NCBI RefSeq assembly: GCF_016862315.1
Contig: NZ_BOMS01000051.1
Location: 62,001-126,000 of the forward strand
Origin: Actinoplanes palleronii
GTDB lineage: Bacteria > Actinomycetota > Actinomycetes > Mycobacteriales > Micromonosporaceae
DNA: 64,000 bases
Direction: 5' to 3'
This document shows, piece by piece, positions 24,750 to 34,117 of the stretch. Each line of letters starts with the position of its first letter. Positions within the stretch are counted from its first letter, which is position 1. The notes beneath the pieces were generated by a model that was not told the origin of the DNA, searched no databases, and saw only the letters and a program-made list of their open reading frames with translations. A program made the position numbers and the translations under genes.

Positions 24750-27158
24750 TCAGTACACCGCGACAGTCATCGAGGTGCCGAGCTGGCCCAGCACCGCGAT
24801 CTTGACGCCGACCGCCGGGAGCTTGACACCCGCGTTCGGAGTCTCGTCGTAGTAGTACTTGTCCTTGTCGCTGAAGGTCGGGTCACCGAACTGCGGCTTG
24901 ATGACCGACTTCGCGCCGTTCAGGTGCAGGGTCATGCCGTCCGTCGGGTACAGGCCGAACGGAGCGTCGTACACCTGGACCCGGGCCCGCCACGGAACAC
25001 CGGTCGGGTTGATGCTCGGCTTCGGGTGCGCGTCGATGATGAGGTTGCGACCCGAGCCAGGGTGCTCGTTGGTGTTGTTGTCGACCTGGGAGGTGTCCCA
25101 GTACGAGATCAGCAGACCGGTCTGGTAGTTGTAGTGCTCCACCCAGTCCGGCTTGGTGCTCGCCCACCCGAAGTTGTACGGGCCGGTCGCCAGGTACTTG
25201 TCGTACGAGGTGTAGCTCCGGTAACCCGCGATGTAGTAGTTCGGGAAGTCGCTGGTGCTGGTGGAACCGACGATCGTGAAGCCGGCCGCGGTCCACGTCG
25301 AGGTGCCCTCGGCGCCGTCCGTCGAGATGACCGTGCCGTCGGTGGTGACCGTCAGGTCGTCGCCGAAGAAGCCACCCTCGGAGACGCCACCGTCGGTCAC
25401 GTAGTGCAGGCGGAACTGGATCGCCTTGCCGGCGTACGCGTCGAGCGAAACCTCGATCGGCTTCCACGCGTTGTCGGACGAGCCGGTGATCGCCGGGCTG
25501 CCGCTGCCGTCCTTGACGAACGGCTCGCCGCCGACGGTGCCGTCCAGCTTGGTCCAGTTGGCGCCGCCGTCCGTGGAGGCCTCGGCGTACAGGTAGTCGT
25601 AGTCCTCTTCGATCGCGTACCGGCCCTGGAGCGAGACGCTCCCGGTGGTCTTCCCGGTCAGGTCGATCGCCTTGGACAGCGACACGTTCAGGTCGTCCGC
25701 GTTGCCGGAGTAGAACTGCTTGGCTCCGTCGAACGGCGCGCCCAGATCGGTGGTCACCTTCTTGTCCGGAAGGTTCACCACCAGAGCCTGCTTCTTGTCG
25801 GAGTTGTACTCCTGCGGGCCGAGCTTGACGATCTTCTTGGTACCGGCCTTGACCGACTCGTAGTTCAGCCAGCCGAGCTGCAGCTTGTTCCACGCGCCGA
25901 GGTCGCCCGGCCGAGTGCCGATGCCCTTGTCGGTGGCGGCGCTGAGACGGCTCTGCGCCATCAGCGTCCAGTACTCGTTGCTGTTGTCACCCAGGCCGCT
26001 GGTGTCGTAGTCGTCCGGGAGGCCCAGGTCGTGGGTGTACTCGTGGACGAAGACGCTCAGGCCACCGTTCTCCGGCTGGATGGTGTAGTCGCCGACCCAG
26101 ATGCCGGACGTGCCGATCTGGGCGCCACCGAGCTTGTTGTCGGCCGGGCCGGTACGACCGGCGTCGGTCGAGTACGCGTACCAGCGGTGACTCCAGACGG
26201 CGTCCTCACCCTGGGACGGGTCACCGTCGGCCTGGTCGCCGCCGGAGTGCACGATCTGGAAGTGGTCGAGGTAACCGTCGGGCTCGTTGAAGTCGCCGTC
26301 ACCGTCGAAGTCGTACCGGTCGTACTTGTCGTACTGCTGCAGGTCGGCCTTGATGGCGGCGTCGGACATGCCGGACGCCTTCTTGTCGGCGTACCACTGC
26401 GTGACGGCGTCGTTGACCAGCGCCCACACGTTGGTGCAGTTGCTGCTGGCGCAGACGGCCGGGTCGTCGCCGTTGGCGTCGGTCGGGTTGTCGTTCGACC
26501 GGCCGTACCGGGCCTCGTTGTACTTGACCTTGACCCAGTCGGAGACCTCGCCGTCGACGCTGTAGCGCCCGGACGACTGGGTCTCGAAGTAGGTCTTGAC
26601 CGACTCGGTGTTCTTGCCGGTGCCGAAGTACAGGTTCCGGAAGTACTCCGGGGTGTAGTCGGCCTGCCAGATGGTGGAGTTGTCCAGCTTGCGGTCCGGC
26701 GCCGGAATGGCGTTGTGCAGCGGACCCTCGAAGGTCGTCGGCCCCGCGGTCGCCGTCGTCGTGTCCTGGTCCGGGAACGACGGGTGCCGCTCGTTGCCGA
26801 ACTCGGTGAGGATCACGAAGATCTTGTCGGTCTTCTCCCGAGCCAGCTCGACGTACTGGTTCTTGCCCGGGTGGCCGAAACCACCGTTGCCGTACGTCTT
26901 GCCCAGGTTGACGATCTTGCTGCCGTTCCGGGTCTCCACCTTGGACTCGCCGCTGACCACCTGGGAGACAGCCTCTTCGCGCAGCGCGCGACGCTTCTCC
27001 TCGAGGGGGTTGGGCAGGTCATCGACCGGGGCGTTGTCCCCGGACTGTGCCACCGGAGCCAGATCCGCCGGCGGGGCCGCCACGGCCATCGCCGGAGCCA
27101 TCGCTCCGACGGTGGTCACCATCACGGCGCCGAGTAGTCCCACGACCACCTTGCGCAC
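24750..27158 (-). CDS. Secreted immune-inhibitor-A-type M6 metallopeptidase
   Basis: An 802-residue exported zinc protease. The start GTG (27158) is set by GGAGG eight bases upstream and by the signal peptide that follows (VVVGLLGAVMVTTVGAMAPAMAVAA). The zinc motif HEYTHDLGLPD (H372, E373, H376) is complete with the downstream aspartate. A conserved WTLMAQS region and a C-terminal beta-rich part (from about residue 530, SVSLQGRYAIEEDYDYLYAEAS region) match immune inhibitor A proteins, which cleave host or competitor proteins; the target here is unknown. It is monocistronic, with its own terminator. The upstream region contains a 15-base palindrome that may be an operator. The frame continues upstream to 27371 but without coding character. 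Confidence 0.88.
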   Translation of the reverse strand: MRKVVVGLLGAVMVTTVGAMAPAMAVAAPPADLAPVAQSGDNAPVDDLPNPLEEKRRALREEAVSQVVSGESKVETRNGSKIVNLGKTYGNGGFGHPGKNQYVELAREKTDKIFVILTEFGNERHPSFPDQDTTTATAGPTTFEGPLHNAIPAPDRKLDNSTIWQADYTPEYFRNLYFGTGKNTESVKTYFETQSSGRYSVDGEVSDWVKVKYNEARYGRSNDNPTDANGDDPAVCASSNCTNVWALVNDAVTQWYADKKASGMSDAAIKADLQQYDKYDRYDFDGDGDFNEPDGYLDHFQIVHSGGDQADGDPSQGEDAVWSHRWYAYSTDAGRTGPADNKLGGAQIGTSGIWVGDYTIQPENGGLSVFVHEYTHDLGLPDDYDTSGLGDNSNEYWTLMAQSRLSAATDKGIGTRPGDLGAWNKLQLGWLNYESVKAGTKKIVKLGPQEYNSDKKQALVVNLPDKKVTTDLGAPFDGAKQFYSGNADDLNVSLSKAIDLTGKTTGSVSLQGRYAIEEDYDYLYAEASTDGGANWTKLDGTVGGEPFVKDGSGSPAITGSSDNAWKPIEVSLDAYAGKAIQFRLHYVTDGGVSEGGFFGDDLTVTTDGTVISTDGAEGTSTWTAAGFTIVGSTSTSDFPNYYIAGYRSYTSYDKYLATGPYNFGWASTKPDWVEHYNYQTGLLISYWDTSQVDNNTNEHPGSGRNLIIDAHPKPSINPTGVPWRARVQVYDAPFGLYPTDGMTLHLNGAKSVIKPQFGDPTFSDKDKYYYDETPNAGVKLPAVGVKIAVLGQLGTSMTVAVY

Positions 27159-27303
27159 TACGTTTACCTCCGTTTTAGCGGCTGAGCGTGGTGTGCCGCG
27201 CCCAGCGTCAAACGGCCCCGGGGTTCGGGACTGTAGGTGAACGTATGCAAACGAACCGATGTTCGGGGATCGTGCAGCGTATTGATGACCAACAGTTATC
27301 TGA

Positions 27304-27318
27304 TATGGCCAGGCCATA
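27304..27318. promoter_or_regulatory. 15-bp palindrome upstream of M6 peptidase
   Basis: TATGGCCAGGCCATA has perfect 7-bp arms around one base. It lies 146 bases upstream of the peptidase start codon and 24 bases before the U-tract of the acs terminator. Confidence 0.4.
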
Positions 27319-27347
27319 ACACGATAGTCGGCATAAAGGACAAAAAA

Positions 27348-27376
27348 GGCTGGTGGTGCAGGGTGCACCACCAGCC
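27348..27376 (-). terminator. Intrinsic terminator of acs
   Basis: A perfect 13-bp stem (GGCTGGTGGTGCA and its complement) with a GGG loop, then TTTTTT on the minus strand (27342-27347). It lies 15 bases past the acs stop and is the most classical terminator in the window. Confidence 0.93.
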
Positions 27377-27391
27377 CTAAATCGGTCAGGA

Positions 27392-29377
<1,986 letters not shown>

Positions 29378-29590
29378 GAGGGCGGCTCCTCTTGCCTGAC
29401 CGGGGGTCTCTACGTTGCACATTAGTTCTGGGCGGTGGCTCCGGCGAAGAGTTGCGCAGTGGATGCGCGCTCGACGGTGCCATACGCGCGCTGAATGACG
29501 CTCGCGTGATCGGTACTGCGCGAATCTTGCCATTTCCACTCGTGTTTGTGCACCCCGTGTTTCCACCGCTTTACCGGTTACCGTGTTCGG

Positions 29591-30322
29591 GTGGATCCAC
29601 TAGCACCCTTGCTCGAGCTCGCTGATGTCGCTCCGGCCCTGGCCGAGGCCCGGGAGAGCGTCGACGCCGCCATGCGGCACCGGGCCCTGCGCCGGCACGG
29701 CGGTCAGGTCGCCGCCGAGGCCAGCCTGCGCGCCGCGGTCGCCAGCGCCGCCCTGGAGGGCAACAAGTACGAGCTCGACGACGTCCGAGCCGGCACCGTC
29801 ACCGACCCGGTCCTGCAGGGCGCCCTGCGGGTGGCCGAGGGGATCGGCGGCCTGGTCGACCTCTGGCCCCGCGCGCCCCGTCAGGTCCTGGCCAAGCTGC
29901 ACGTGCTCGCGGCCGGTGGCGTGGTGCCGGCCGAGCACCTGGGCCGGCTCACCGGCGGTGCCGAGCGGATCGACGCGCTCGCCGGGCTGGTGGCCGGCAA
30001 CGAGGAGACCCCGCCGCTGGTGCTCGCCGCGATCGTGCACGCCGAGCTGATCACGCTGCGCCCGTTCGCCGGGCCGGCCGGGGTGGTCGCCCGGGCCGCC
30101 GCCCGGCTCACCCTGATCGGGCGCGGGTTCGATCCGCGCGGCCTGGTCGCCGTCGAGCTGGGCCACCTCGCCCGGGAGCCGGAGTACGTCGGATCGGCCG
30201 GCGCCTACGCGACCGGGACGCCGGACGGGGTGCGCTCGTGGCTGCGGCACTACGCGTCGGCGATCACGGCCGGCGCGCAGGAGATCACCACGATCGGTGA
30301 CGGAGTATTGGCAACCGTCTGA
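29591..30322 (+). CDS. Degenerate Fic-fold protein with intact inhibitory motif
   Basis: A 243-residue protein that I read as a Fic-family relative that has lost catalysis. An active Fic motif reads HPFxDGNGRxxR; here the aligned sequence is RPFAGPAGVVAR, so the catalytic His, the Asn and the first Arg are gone while length and the final Arg are kept. Preceding residues (VLAAIVHAELITL) fit the Fic helix. An N-terminal SAALEGNKYELDDV matches the (S/T)xxxE(G/N) inhibitory helix of class II Fic proteins. Automatic annotation may call it an oxidoreductase or hypothetical. GTG 29591 follows TACCGT (29579-29584) by six bases, which suggests leaderless translation. It is divergent from acs. Confidence 0.6.
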   Translation: MDPLAPLLELADVAPALAEARESVDAAMRHRALRRHGGQVAAEASLRAAVASAALEGNKYELDDVRAGTVTDPVLQGALRVAEGIGGLVDLWPRAPRQVLAKLHVLAAGGVVPAEHLGRLTGGAERIDALAGLVAGNEETPPLVLAAIVHAELITLRPFAGPAGVVARAAARLTLIGRGFDPRGLVAVELGHLAREPEYVGSAGAYATGTPDGVRSWLRHYASAITAGAQEITTIGDGVLATV

Positions 30323-30343
30323 CCTCTGATCAATTCGCCGTCG

Positions 30344-30349
30344 CATAAT
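30344..30349 (+). promoter_or_regulatory. Candidate -10 box of a leaderless promoter
   Basis: CATAAT ends six bases before the GTG at 30356, with no ribosome-binding site between. The gap to the upstream gene is only 33 bases. Confidence 0.4.
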
Positions 30350-30355
30350 TTCGGG

Positions 30356-30838
30356 GTGGCTGACAACTGGGTGCGTCCGTACGAGCCCGGCCCCGGACGG
30401 TGGCTCGTCATTGCCTGGGAGGCGTTCGCTCTGGCGATGCTGACCTGGGCCACGATCCGGCAGTTCGACCTGATGGGACACGGCTTACGGGTGGTCGCCT
30501 GCCTGCTCGCCGCGGTCTGGGTGGTCGGCGCCTGGCGGATCCTGCAGCTCGGTGTGTACGTGAGCCCGGAGGGCGTGCTGGTCCGCGGGCTGGTGCGCTC
30601 CCGGGCGATGCGGTGGCGGGAGATCGCCGGGGTGCGGCTGCACCGGTCGACCCACCGGCTCGGGCCGTTCGAGATCGAGAACGGGAACACGGTGCTGCTG
30701 GAGCGGGTCGACGGCGCGACGGTGAACACCGAGCTGTGGGAGAAGGGGATGGACTTCCACACCCGGCCCAAGGTCTTCCGAGCCGTCTACCAGGAGATCC
30801 GCAAGCGGCACCAGAGCGCGGCCTCCGGCACCGCCTAA
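30356..30838 (+). CDS. PH-domain membrane protein
   Basis: A 160-residue protein with two hydrophobic helices at about residues 16-35 and 45-65. A bacterial PH-like domain follows (GVYVSPEGVLVRGLVRSRAM, RWREIAGVRLHR). Such proteins are common in actinomycetes and are thought to sit in the membrane with the PH part on the cytoplasmic side; their role is undefined. The GTG start lacks a ribosome site. It is the last gene before a long gap and is followed by a hairpin. Confidence 0.72.
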   Translation: MADNWVRPYEPGPGRWLVIAWEAFALAMLTWATIRQFDLMGHGLRVVACLLAAVWVVGAWRILQLGVYVSPEGVLVRGLVRSRAMRWREIAGVRLHRSTHRLGPFEIENGNTVLLERVDGATVNTELWEKGMDFHTRPKVFRAVYQEIRKRHQSAASGTA

Positions 30839-30858
30839 ATCCGCTCCGGGGAACGGAG

Positions 30859-30898
30859 AGGGGCCGCGGTCCGCGAAATCGCGGGCACCACGGCCCCT
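30859..30898. terminator. Hairpin after the PH-domain gene
   Basis: AGGGGCCG and CGGCCCCT close a long imperfect stem, with a further CGCG/CGCG pair around an AAAT loop. It lies 20 bases past the stop of the PH-domain gene, in a convergent intergenic region. Confidence 0.65.
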
Positions 30899-31341
30899 GC
30901 CACTCCTGCGCGTCCATTCCGGGTTAACAAGCGTGCACCTGGGTCGTTGTCGACAGTCCGGCGGCCTGGTGGCGATGATCCCCGTGGAGGCGGAAGCACC
31001 ACCTGTGGCGCAAGTCCCGTCGCAACGTGCCTGCCGTGGCTGATCGCGCGTGGGTTCCCGGTGGCCGTGCACGGGTCCGATTTTCGGTGACTCCCGATCC
31101 TCGTTGCCCCGCGATTCATTTCTACGCCGGTACCGGCTTGATCACCAGGTATCAGCCCGGCAAATCTGGCGTTTCACTATTACTCAGACCAATGGCATTT
31201 GTGCTGGTCGTTGCGTTGCGCCCGCCGGGCGGCCTCATGGGCGGGACTCGGCTCGTAGCCTACGGACGGGCGCTGGGTATTCGTACCGTAAAAGGACGGT
31301 CGTGCGGAAAAGCGGTCCGGAGGCGTGATGGGCGGTTTCGG
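30899..31341. other. Long convergent intergenic region with no recognised gene
   Basis: These 443 bases separate two convergent genes. I found no convincing coding sequence. The best open frame (plus strand, from 31027) runs antisense through the HAD gene and looks like a shadow. The stretch around 31100-31200 is less GC-rich than its flanks. It holds a 12-base palindrome (GCCGGTACCGGC at 31126-31137). A small RNA cannot be excluded. Confidence 0.4.
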
Positions 31342-32145
31342 TCAGGCGACCGCGGCGCGGGCGCGGCGGTGGCGACCGTAGAGGGCGAAGCCGATCGCGA
31401 CGCCGACACCGACACCGAGAGCCGCCGCGGCGACCGGGACGGCCGGGCGGTCCCGCAGGCGTTTGCCGAGGGCGATCGGATGGCGGAACTCCAGCACCGG
31501 CCAGGAGCGTTCCAGGGCGGCGCGGCGCAGAGCGCGGTCCGGGTTGACGACGCTCGGGTGGCCGACCGCCTCGAGCATCGGCAGGTCGCTGCTGGAGTCG
31601 GAGTAGGCGAAGCACTGGCTGAGGTCGTAACCACGGGCGGCGGCGAGCTCGTTGATGCCGACGACCTTGGCCGGGCCGGCCGAGTAGAACTCCACCTGGC
31701 CGCTGTAGCGCCCGTCGACGATGGCCATCCGGGTGGCGATCACGTCGGTGATGCCGAGCAACTCGCCGATCGGGCGGACCATCTCGTCGCCGGACGCGGA
31801 GACCAGCACGACGTCGCGGCCGGCCGCCTGATGCTCCGCGATCAGCGCGGCAGCCTCGGCGTAGACATACGGATTGATCAGCTCGTTGAGCGTCTCGGCG
31901 ACGATCTGCTGCACCTGCTCGACCCGCCAGCCCTTGCAGAGGGCGGCCAGATAGTCGCGGGTGCGGGCCATGGCCTGCTCGTCGGTGCCGCCGCCGAGCC
32001 GGAACATCAGCTGGGCATAGGCGGACTTCACCACATCGCGCCGGCTGATCAGGCCATCGCGATAGAACGGCCGTCCGAAGGCCAGAGCGCTGGACTTGGC
32101 GATGACGGTCTTGTCGAGATCGAAAAAGGCGGCGCTGGGGCCCAC
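31342..32145 (-). CDS. HAD-IB family phosphatase with C-terminal membrane helix
   Basis: A 267-residue haloacid-dehalogenase-type hydrolase of subclass IB, related to phosphoserine phosphatase. Motif I is FFDLDKTVIAKSS, motif II is VLVSASGDEM, and motifs III and IV lie in GPAKVVG and YSDSSSDLPML. A hydrophobic C-terminal helix (AAAALGVGVGVAIGFALYG) followed by basic residues suggests membrane anchoring. The substrate is unknown; relatives act on small phosphate esters or lipid phosphates. I chose GTG 32145; the frame extends to a TTG at 32166. A TACACT box lies eight bases upstream on the minus strand. Confidence 0.83.
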   Translation of the reverse strand: MGPSAAFFDLDKTVIAKSSALAFGRPFYRDGLISRRDVVKSAYAQLMFRLGGGTDEQAMARTRDYLAALCKGWRVEQVQQIVAETLNELINPYVYAEAAALIAEHQAAGRDVVLVSASGDEMVRPIGELLGITDVIATRMAIVDGRYSGQVEFYSAGPAKVVGINELAAARGYDLSQCFAYSDSSSDLPMLEAVGHPSVVNPDRALRRAALERSWPVLEFRHPIALGKRLRDRPAVPVAAAALGVGVGVAIGFALYGRHRRARAAVA

Positions 32146-32262
32146 GGGCCGAAAGTGTAGCCGCAACCCGCTCGGTGGCGGGCACCCGTTCGCCGTGACG
32201 CGCAGTGAAAACGGTCAGACGGGCAGGGACCTTGCAGTGAGTCACATTTCAGTACTCGACGG

Positions 32263-32281
32263 CTGCCTCAGACTGAGGCAG
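32263..32281. promoter_or_regulatory. Perfect 19-bp palindrome upstream of HAD gene
   Basis: CTGCCTCAG and CTGAGGCAG are perfect 9-bp arms around one A. It lies 118 bases upstream of the HAD start and 200 bases beyond the STAS gene stop. It could be an operator or a small hairpin. Confidence 0.45.
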
Positions 32282-32407
32282 ACTTGTGTTTGCGACCGGG
32301 AATAGTGTTGTTACCGTCGCGTCCCGTGAACTCGTTGAGCCGGCGTCGGTGAGTCAGCGTTCAACGATATGCGCTCGGTGACTGCGCCCCCCGCGGTCAT
32401 CCGAGTT

Positions 32408-32438
32408 GATTCGGCTCGACCCCCCCCGGAGCCGAATC
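32408..32438. repeat. Inverted repeat enclosing a C-run
   Basis: GATTCGGCTC and GAGCCGAATC form a perfect 10-bp stem around an 11-base loop that is mostly C. It sits next to the terminator-like stem at 32442. Confidence 0.5.
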
Positions 32439-32441
32439 CCA

Positions 32442-32475
32442 GAACGGCCCCCGTCTCCCCCGACGGGGGTCGTTC
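32442..32475 (-). terminator. Hairpin terminator of the STAS gene
   Basis: A 14-bp stem (GAACGGCCCCCGTC against GACGGGGGTCGTTC, one imperfect pair) with a 6-base loop, six bases beyond the stop of the minus-strand STAS gene. There is no U-tract. Confidence 0.65.
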
Positions 32476-32480
32476 CCTCT

Positions 32481-32846
32481 TCAGGCGCTTGCCGCGCGGT
32501 CCGGCGCGGTCTCCCACTGGGGCGCGCCCGCCTCGGCGAGGCCGAACAGGTCGGAGAGGCCGGTCACGGCGAGCACCCGGCGGAACGGCACGCTCGGGTT
32601 GACCACCACGAATCGGACATCGCGCTCGGTCGCGGTCCGGTAGCCGTCGATCAGAGCGCCGAGGCCGGTCGAGTCGATGAAGGACGCATCCCGCAGATCC
32701 ACGTAAACGGTCGGCGGCGGTCCGTCGGCGATCACGTCCCGGAGGCCGTCGGCCACCTCGTCGGCGTTGGAGAAATCGATCTCACCAACCACCGTGACGG
32801 TGACCGTGCCGTCATCCGCCAGGGCGGTCCGGATCGAGCTGTCCAT
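32481..32846 (-). CDS. STAS-domain anti-anti-sigma-like protein
   Basis: A 121-residue STAS protein. Motifs are TVTVVGEIDFSNADEVADGL and the phosphorylation-site loop FIDSTGLGALIDGY, whose serine would be the target of a partner kinase. Such proteins bind anti-sigma factors in partner-switching systems. The ATG at 32846 is preferred because GGGAG precedes it; the frame extends to 32945 without conserved residues. No kinase partner is next to it. It is divergent from the pilus operon, separated by DnaA-box-like repeats. Confidence 0.82.
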   Translation of the reverse strand: MDSSIRTALADDGTVTVTVVGEIDFSNADEVADGLRDVIADGPPPTVYVDLRDASFIDSTGLGALIDGYRTATERDVRFVVVNPSVPFRRVLAVTGLSDLFGLAEAGAPQWETAPDRAASA

Positions 32847-32931
32847 GTCGAATCTCCCGATCTGTGTCGGGACAACATACCCAACACCCGCCGATCCACT
32901 CCGCGCCCGGATACCAGATCTCGGCGTCCCG

Positions 32932-32965
32932 GCGGAGTTATCCACAAGCTGCGGAGTTGTCCACA
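32932..32965 (+). promoter_or_regulatory. Two DnaA-box-like direct repeats upstream of the tad operon
   Basis: GCGGAGTTATCCACA (32932-32946) and GCGGAGTTGTCCACA (32951-32965) are 15-base direct repeats with a 19-base period. Each holds a DnaA-box consensus (TTATCCACA, TTGTCCACA). They lie between the divergent STAS and CpaE-like genes. Confidence 0.55.
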
Positions 32966-33046
32966 GCCGGGGCGGCGGCGATTGCCCGCGCCGGGCCGGG
33001 CCGGGAGTTTGGGCGGGCCCGAACCGCCCGCCGCTGGGAGAAGACG

Positions 33047-34117
33047 ATGCCCCTGCCGCCCCGCCCGCTCCTGATCACCGCCGACGCCGACCTGCTCGAC
33101 GACCTGCTGCGGCTGGCCGCCGCCGCGGGCAACGAGGTCGACGTGGCGCCCGACCCGATCGCCGCCCGCCCCCGATACCTGCCCGCGCCGGTCGTCCTGA
33201 TCGGCGCCGACCAGGTCCTGCCCGGCCTGCGTGCCCGGCTGCCCCGCCGGCCCCGGGTGATCGTGGTGGCCCGGGGCGCGCCCGGCGACGAGATCTGGTC
33301 GGCCGCCGAACCGCTCGGCGCGGACCACGTCGCGGTGCTCCCGGACGCCGAACCCTGGCTGGTGGAACAGCTCGACGGCCGCCCGCGCCCGCCCGCGGTC
33401 TCCCGCACCCTCGCGGTGATCGGCGGCCGGGGCGGCGCCGGGGCGAGCATCCTCGCCGCCGGGCTCGCCCGGATGTCCGTCGACGCGGGACACCGCACCC
33501 TGCTGATCGACGCCGACCCGCTCGGCGGCGGGCTCGACCTGGTCCTCGGCTGGGAACGGGTGAACGGCCTGCGCTGGCCCGGTCTGGCCGGCGCCGGTGG
33601 CCGGGTGGATCCGCCCGCCCTGCTCGACGCCCTGCCCCACCGCGGTGACCTGGTGCTGCTCTCCTTCGACCGGGACGAGCTGCCCGGCGTGCCGGCCGAG
33701 GCGATGGCGGCCACCCTGGACGCCGCCCGCCGCGGCCGGGACGTGATCATCGCCGACCTGCCCCGGCAGCTCGACGACGCCGCGGTACTCGCGCTGCAGG
33801 CCGCCGACCGCACGCTGCTCGTCGTACCGGCCGAGCTGCGCGCCACCGCCTCGGCCGCCCGCACGCTCGCCCAGGTCCGGCCGCACTGCGAGGACGTCGC
33901 GGTGGTGGTGCGCGGGCCGGCGCCCGGCCGGCTGCGGCCCCGGGAGATCGCCGACACGCTCGGGGTGCCGCTCGCCGGGACGCTGCGCCCGGAACCGTCG
34001 ATGTGCCGGGAGCTCGAACGCGGCACCGCGCCGACCACCGGCGGGAAGGGGCCGCTCGCCGACCTCTGCCGGCGGCTGGTCAACGAGCTGATGGGCACCC
34101 GGGCGGTGACGGCGTGA
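33047..34117 (+). CDS. CpaE/Ssd-like pilus-locus ATPase
   Basis: A 356-residue protein of the MinD/ParA-like class found at the head of actinobacterial tad loci, often called septum-site determining protein or CpaE-like. The N-terminal 110 residues resemble a receiver-like domain (LLITADADLLDDLLRLAAAA). The P-loop reads GGRGGAGAS in place of KGGxGKT/S, so the signature lysines are missing. A LLIDADPLGGGLDLVLG stretch fits the switch region, and PRQLDDAAVL follows. It may position the pilus machine rather than hydrolyse ATP quickly. ATG 33047 has GGGAG six bases upstream. The TGA overlaps the tadA GTG. Confidence 0.8.
   Translation: MPLPPRPLLITADADLLDDLLRLAAAAGNEVDVAPDPIAARPRYLPAPVVLIGADQVLPGLRARLPRRPRVIVVARGAPGDEIWSAAEPLGADHVAVLPDAEPWLVEQLDGRPRPPAVSRTLAVIGGRGGAGASILAAGLARMSVDAGHRTLLIDADPLGGGLDLVLGWERVNGLRWPGLAGAGGRVDPPALLDALPHRGDLVLLSFDRDELPGVPAEAMAATLDAARRGRDVIIADLPRQLDDAAVLALQAADRTLLVVPAELRATASAARTLAQVRPHCEDVAVVVRGPAPGRLRPREIADTLGVPLAGTLRPEPSMCRELERGTAPTTGGKGPLADLCRRLVNELMGTRAVTA

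Noticed and set aside
24735..27137. An 800-codon plus-strand frame
   Set aside because: It is antisense to the M6 peptidase; its Val/Arg/Gly-rich translation is a codon-bias artefact.
31027..32160. A 377-codon plus-strand frame upstream of and across the HAD gene
   Set aside because: Two thirds are antisense to the HAD gene; the first third has no ribosome site or domain.
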